Below the pieces are notes generated by a model that worked only from the letters and a program-made list of their open reading frames with translations, was not told the origin of the DNA and searched no databases. A program made the translations under genes and the position numbers. Shown here piece by piece: positions 8,101-10,988 of a stretch of 10,988 nucleotides of DNA (position 1 is the stretch's first letter; every line of letters starts with the position of its first letter). This DNA is from Verrucomicrobiales bacterium (GTDB taxonomy: Bacteria; Verrucomicrobiota; Verrucomicrobiia; Verrucomicrobiales; V1-33). Where the stretch lies: NCBI GenBank assembly GCA_028293305.1, contig JAQGPD010000254.1, forward strand, positions 1-10,988, given 5' to 3'.

Positions 8101-10626
8101 CACCTCGTCCGCGGGATTTCCGGCGGCGTCCAAAAGTCGCAATTTGTCGGCGCTTTTCGACAGCTTCCCTTGCCAGGGACCCAACACGGTGGTGCCCGCC
8201 AAAGTGTGGGCCGCATTGAAAGCCGCCGGGTTTTCCGCGATGATAACATAACCTCCGGCGGGCAGTGAGGCTCCCGCCGGAAAGGTGAAACGGATTCCGC
8301 CCGCGAGCGCCCAGCCCTGCAGACCGACGGCTGAGCCGGACTTGTTATAAAGCTCCAGCCACTGCCCGGTTTGTTTGGCCGGAAGCGGCGTGAGCGCGGC
8401 CGCGGGCGGATCATACATGATCTCGTTGATCACGACCTCCTGGTGGAGCGGCACGAGATTGGGGCTGCCGGGGGTTTCGATGGATGGATAAAGCCAGGGC
8501 CCTGTTCCGTCAGGATAGCGGCCTTTCAACCTGACATCCACCAGGGCGGCATCCCACAGCGTCAGGCCATCCGGGGCGAAAAGCAGGATCCGTTGTCCGG
8601 GCAGGGAAGTATGATTGAGGCTTGCCAGGGCTCCGGGTTGCACGGTGAGTTCGGGCAGGGTGATATCCGTTATACCGAAGTCCCCCGCGGTGCGGAGGAG
8701 GCAACCTGTCAGGGTGACGGCGGCCGTTCCCGTATTCATCAACTCCAGGCGGCTGCCCGAGATTTCATTGAAGACGACCGGCGGAGGGACAGCGGCCGGC
8801 AGGGTTTCCACGGCGGTCATTTCCAAATCAAAAACCGCGTCCGTGGTGTCGATGCCGCCCGGGGCCGCGGTGAAGGCGCTGTTGTAGTGGGCGAGGATCT
8901 CGGCGGGAGTGAGGGCGCGGTTGTAGATGGCGGTTTCGTCAATGCGGCCGTCGAAATTCAGATCGTATCCTGACGAGGCACTGGAACGCCGCGAGCCGAT
9001 GCTGACCGGATCCGTCATAGTGCGGAGCGTGGTGGGCGGTGTCGCCGATCCCACCGAAACCCCATTCACATAAATCCGCATGATCGCGGCGGCCTGATCA
9101 AAAACCGCCACCACGTGCTGCCAGGTGTTATTGGGCTTGCTGACGGTGCTTACAATGGTGGGCGTGAGGCTGCTGTTCCTCACATAAACCCGGTAATTCC
9201 CGCCGCTGACATCAAACGAGAATTGCTCCCCGCCGCCCGGACCTTTCGTGATGAGGCACGCCCCGGATTCCTGGGTGGCGTTGCCTTTCACCCAGGCTTC
9301 CAGGGTGAAGGCCCGGCCGGTGGTGTAGTTGAAGGAGCCATCGTCCGGGATGATCACCGCGTCATTTCCGCCCGCCGCATTCCCGCGGAAAATCGGGGCG
9401 GCGTTTCCGGTTTCGAATCCCAGCAGCGCGTTCCCGCCGACCGCGTCCACCGGGCGCGGTCCGGCCTGCGCGCGGTCCGCATCCTCGATTCCCGAATAGG
9501 TTCCGGAGAGTGTGCCGCCCGTGCCGGCCAGGTTCAGGGCATTGCCCGCGGCTTCGTCCAAGCGCCAATAACCGGTCGGTCCGGAAGCCAGCACCGCATT
9601 CGCAAAAGACGCCAGGGGACCGGCCTGGTGGACCTCCGCCGCCAGGACATTGGTTCCGTTTTTCAGGAGGGTGCCGGGCACGGTGACTTCCTGGAAAACC
9701 GGTGCTCCGAGTCGCGGGACCGAGGCCGGCGTGGTGAAGAGCGGCTCTCCGGTCGGCATGGAAATTGAAGTCAGCCTTTGTCCATTCAGATAAAAAACAG
9801 CGCCGTCATCCAGCAGCGTTTTGAGCCTCAGAACCGAGTAAGCGGCGCTTCCGGTATAACTGAAAGGCCGCCGGAAATAACTGGTGACCGGGCCGGAAAC
9901 CAAAGGCGTGCGGGCCACCGCCGGGGTGGGCAACACATCGGTGCCTAACTGGAAAGCGGCATTTCCCGCGGCCCAGGCGGAGTCGTCGAAACTCTCCGCC
10001 CGCCACGCCGTGCCCTGATCGGTGCCGGAGTTTTGGAACTTCCAGGCGGCACCGGCTTCCAAAACCACACTGGATGCGGGCGGGAGAAAGGCGGTGAAAT
10101 TTTCACGGCCCGGCGTGCCTCCGCTGCGCGCGCTGGTGCGCCACGAGGCGGCGGCACCGGAATTCATGAACCTGGCTTTTTTGACCAGGGACGGACCGCC
10201 GCCATCCGCCGCCACCGGCCAGTCGCCGGCGGCTTTGAAGTCCACCTCATCCATCATCCGGCCATTGTTATTGATGAGCCGCACCGCCTCGCCTTTGTTA
10301 TCCAGTTTTCCCGACCACGGACCCAGCACGCCGCTGAGCCCCGTCGTTGTCAGGGCTGCCGGTTGCTCCGCGATCACCAGCAGACCGCCGGCCGGCAGGA
10401 TGGTGCCCGCCGGAAGCGTGAATTCCACCCCGCCTGCCAGGCTCCAGCCGGAAATGTCCAGATCCACCGCCATCTGATTTTGAAGCTCCAGCCACTCGCC
10501 GGTGGCCGGCAGGGCGCCATCCGCCGGGTGATACATGATTTCATTGAAAACGATAACACTATCCGCCCGCGCGTGCGCGGCGATCAGTGCCAACGCCAGC
10601 AAGCAGGGCGCGGAGCGGAGTTTCAT
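5101..10626 (-). CDS. Giant secreted lamin-tail / LamG / CotH-kinase multidomain protein
   Basis: 1841 residues. Signal peptide 1-21 (hydrophobic core CLLALALIAA, then ARA before Asp22). Domains by residue: lamin-tail domain 1, 22-178 (FNEIMYHP at 27-34); jelly-roll/galactose-binding-like domain from ~186, with its last strand apparently at ~593-606; LamG/concanavalin-like domain ~337-590 (GYWRLDE at 352-358, FTLEAWVKG, WQHVVAVFD, IYVNG, GRIDETAIYNRAL); degenerate lamin-tail 2, ~617-723; lamin-tail 3, 731-895 (INEIMYDP at 733-740); carbohydrate-binding-like module ~905-1035 (ENLIQNGGF at 935-943); Ig/FN3-like domain ~1053-1155; CotH kinase domain ~1164-1529 with VRLKGSF at 1207-1213, HNFRVYF at 1427-1433 and the metal-binding PWDWD at 1444-1448; Ig-like ~1545-1612; lamin-tail 4, 1620-1769; C-terminal module 1774-1841 ending RYYRAVVSDN. 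CotH proteins are atypical kinases known from spore coats (CotH) and secreted bacterial proteins; the two Asp of PWDWD are kept, so activity is possible. Likely surface-exposed, with glycan and protein binding. The bases just before the ATG read CCTCCTT, the opposite of a Shine-Dalgarno. It appears to be a single-gene transcript. Confidence 0.95.
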   Translation of the reverse strand: MKLRSAPCLLALALIAAHARADSVIVFNEIMYHPADGALPATGEWLELQNQMAVDLDISGWSLAGGVEFTLPAGTILPAGGLLVIAEQPAALTTTGLSGVLGPWSGKLDNKGEAVRLINNNGRMMDEVDFKAAGDWPVAADGGGPSLVKKARFMNSGAAASWRTSARSGGTPGRENFTAFLPPASSVVLEAGAAWKFQNSGTDQGTAWRAESFDDSAWAAGNAAFQLGTDVLPTPAVARTPLVSGPVTSYFRRPFSYTGSAAYSVLRLKTLLDDGAVFYLNGQRLTSISMPTGEPLFTTPASVPRLGAPVFQEVTVPGTLLKNGTNVLAAEVHQAGPLASFANAVLASGPTGYWRLDEAAGNALNLAGTGGTLSGTYSGIEDADRAQAGPRPVDAVGGNALLGFETGNAAPIFRGNAAGGNDAVIIPDDGSFNYTTGRAFTLEAWVKGNATQESGACLITKGPGGGEQFSFDVSGGNYRVYVRNSSLTPTIVSTVSKPNNTWQHVVAVFDQAAAIMRIYVNGVSVGSATPPTTLRTMTDPVSIGSRRSSASSGYDLNFDGRIDETAIYNRALTPAEILAHYNSAFTAAPGGIDTTDAVFDLEMTAVETLPAAVPPPVVFNEISGSRLELMNTGTAAVTLTGCLLRTAGDFGITDITLPELTVQPGALASLNHTSLPGQRILLFAPDGLTLWDAALVDVRLKGRYPDGTGPWLYPSIETPGSPNLVPLHQEVVINEIMYDPPAAALTPLPAKQTGQWLELYNKSGSAVGLQGWALAGGIRFTFPAGASLPAGGYVIIAENPAAFNAAHTLAGTTVLGPWQGKLSKSADKLRLLDAAGNPADEVEFTSEGRWPANANAGGSSLELRDAAADNNIPESWAASDESAKSGWQTFTWRGPNNASQTGEPTLWHELNLLLVDGPGECLVDDVRLTDTVTSENLIQNGGFNDGAAHWRFLGTHRLSKVEAEPGAPGNNVLHVIATGPGEYQGNQIESTFLNNRTLTTGREYEISLRARWLSGGGRLNTRLYFNRLPRTNLLNVVSTGGTPGAVNSRALANTAPTFKNLRHTPPIPAAGQPVVVSVEAEDPQGVSSMQVKYSVQGGAWQTVPMTAAGGSRFTASIPGQNSGTVQFYVEGQDAPGLTGFFPAAGPASRALYPIQDSQAAGALPKVRIVMKPADATFLHTAVNTLSNEYLGCTVIADESEVYYDAGVRLKGSFVGRNVARVGFTLRFNNDHLFRGIHDKVAIDRSQHTTLGQGELILKYMAGRAGGIPNMYDDLTQFIHPISSYSATAQLRLTAFENEYLDTQYPDGADGTMFEMEVHRWNLQTVDGNPESVKLPGNEGSGTGYNNVELADFGTNQEAYRWTMLQSKDRDQDDYSAAVGMSRMFAKTGLAFDAEANVRLDNDAWLRTLAFQSLTGVADAAFTGGAVHNFRVYFQPNNGRALYLPWDWDSAWQLSTSASLIGGGNIAKVVTATADRRRRYYWQLNDLVAGVFNATYMQRWTQHYGAVSGEDYSGILSYITNRAAYVRTQMPVSAFAANAGAIDANGVLKLTGTGGIGILYIEVNGIPRTPVWTSNTAWTLNLPLSPGVNTLTIRGIDKNGAPIAGASSTLTVTNPSTTGWPALKINELMADNKSSLTDPADGKFEDWLELHNPLPLAVDMSGWRLTDDPATAATAFVIPSGWSIPANGKLLVWADGESQQNVATPAAGSGLHVTFKLSAGGETLVLQSPDGVEADRVVFGPQAEDRSEGRYPDGAPAWKSLTAASPAGPNVMTEFLRLSLNQPAPEIELSTTPGWSYQLQGSPDLQSWQDASPLTPASAATLTLPAPPAGTARYYRAVVSDN

Positions 10627-10749
10627 AAGGAGGAAGGGGGGGTGCCATGGGAAATGGCTGGCCCGGTTTTAGTGAAAATGGAGGCTCAACACAAGCTAAA
10701 GTCGGACGGCGGGCCACTCCCGCCGCATTCATTTCCCGGCATGCCGCCG

Positions 10750-10784
10750 CCGCCTCCCGCCGGATTTCCGGCACGGGGAGGCGG
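10750..10784. repeat. Strong GC-rich hairpin (15 bp with 3-base bulge)
   Basis: CCGCCTCCC (10750-10758) pairs with GGGAGGCGG (10776-10784), and directly inside it GCCGGA (10759-10764) pairs with TCCGGC (10767-10772), leaving ACG as a bulge on one side. On the minus strand it lies ~97 bases beyond the stop codon of the upstream gene and ~124 bases before the start of the giant gene. No T-run follows on either strand. It could be a factor-assisted transcript end, an mRNA 3'-protecting structure or a leader structure. Confidence 0.6.
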
Positions 10785-10835
10785 ATGCCGCCACGGGCTC
10801 CGCGGGTGGCAGTGCCAGGCAGGCGGGGGGTAGGA

Positions 10836-10859
10836 TTCGGTTATTCGGCTATCCGATTA
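10836..10859. repeat. Three imperfect 8-bp tandem repeats (TTCGGTTA)
   Basis: TTCGGTTA, TTCGGCTA and TCCGATTA follow each other without a gap, 21 bases beyond the stop codon of the minus-strand partial gene. The second unit differs from the first at one base and the third at two. Function unknown; too short to exclude chance. Confidence 0.35.
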
Positions 10860-10880
10860 TGAGGCGGTTCCTGCCGATGG

Positions 10881-10988
10881 TTATTGCCGGCGGAGACGGT
10901 AGAACTTTTTGCCGACGGGATTTGAAACCGTTAGTTTGTTATTCACCACTCCCTGGGACAAGCTCCAGGATAGCGTCTGCAGGGTGGC
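10881..10988 (-). CDS. C-terminal fragment of a secreted verrucomicrobial protein (5' part outside window)
   Basis: Reading the minus strand from the window edge gives 35 codons and then TAA at 10883-10881. The visible end contains LSWSLSQGVVNNKLTVSN followed by PVGKKFYRLRRQ. The '(V)SNP.GKKFYRL' ending is a recurrent C-terminus of large secreted proteins in Verrucomicrobiota, often closing a small beta-rich module. The giant neighbour ends similarly (RYYRAVVSDN). The protein lies mostly outside the window, so nothing more can be said of its function. It is transcribed in the same direction as the giant gene, with 254 bases between them. Confidence 0.75.
   Translation of the reverse strand, partial: ATLQTLSWSLSQGVVNNKLTVSNPVGKKFYRLRRQ

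Larger units (their letters stand above)
10627..10880. other. Intergenic region with weak promoter match and strong secondary structure
   Basis: 254 bases between the 3' end of the minus-strand partial gene and the start of the giant gene. A weak minus-strand promoter match is TTGTGT (10694-10689) with TAAAAC (10671-10666) and a 17-base spacer, 40 bases before the ATG; only 7 of 12 consensus bases match. It also holds the hairpin at 10750-10784, an 8-bp tandem repeat at 10836-10859, a GGCATGCC palindrome at 10738-10745 and a run of seven G at 10636-10642. I find no convincing gene here. Confidence 0.5.

Noticed and set aside
10033..10833. Long plus-strand frame of 266 codons opposite the start of the giant gene
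   Set aside because: It lies mostly antisense to a clear coding sequence and has shadow-like composition with no recognisable domain. Only its last 63 codons (from GTG 10642) are outside the gene, and they are discussed as a finding.

Overview
The window looks like a GC-rich chromosome piece from a member of the Verrucomicrobiota, possibly near Verrucomicrobiales or Chthoniobacter-type lineages. I base this on protein style: a giant secreted lamin-tail/LamG/CotH protein, proteins ending in an FYRLRR- or RYYRAVV-type C-terminus, secretin-like sequences of the kind common in that phylum, and starts that lack Shine-Dalgarno sequences. No database search was possible, so this is a judgement from memory of these families. 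I see no rRNA, tRNA, CRISPR array, transposase or phage gene.

Layout. (A) 1-2699, plus strand: the 3' part of a membrane protein with two transmembrane helices, followed 17 bases later by an ABC-2-type exporter ATPase with a proline-rich tail. The permease is not in the window and probably lies upstream. (B) 2700-2837: a short convergent intergenic stretch with small repeats. (C) 2838-4817, minus strand: two adjacent paralogous secreted proteins in a two-gene operon, transcribed from the 4817 end. Both read as compact, diverged relatives of the secretin domain (the family of type II/III secretion and type IV pilus outer-membrane channels). They have lost the canonical glycine pair, and one has lost its N-terminal ring domain. 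(D) 4818-5100: the upstream region of that operon, with a plausible promoter and a compact palindromic element that can fold into a three-way junction of two near-identical 8-bp hairpins. (E) 5101-10626, minus strand: one gene for an 1841-residue secreted multidomain protein with four lamin-tail domains, a jelly-roll domain with a LamG domain apparently inserted into it, a carbohydrate-binding-like module, an Ig/FN3-like domain, a CotH kinase domain and a C-terminal module. (F) 10627-10880: a structured intergenic region with a strong hairpin and a small tandem repeat. (G) 10881-10988, minus strand: the last 35 codons of another protein ending in FYRLRRQ.

How the genes relate. The first two genes probably belong to one ABC export system of the gliding/auxiliary-protein type. 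The minus-strand genes all encode exported proteins, but the giant CotH protein and the secretin-like pair are separated by a palindromic element and a promoter candidate, so I treat them as separate transcription units. The observations most worth following are the secretin-derived protein pair, the nested LamG insertion in the giant protein and the three-way-junction palindrome.
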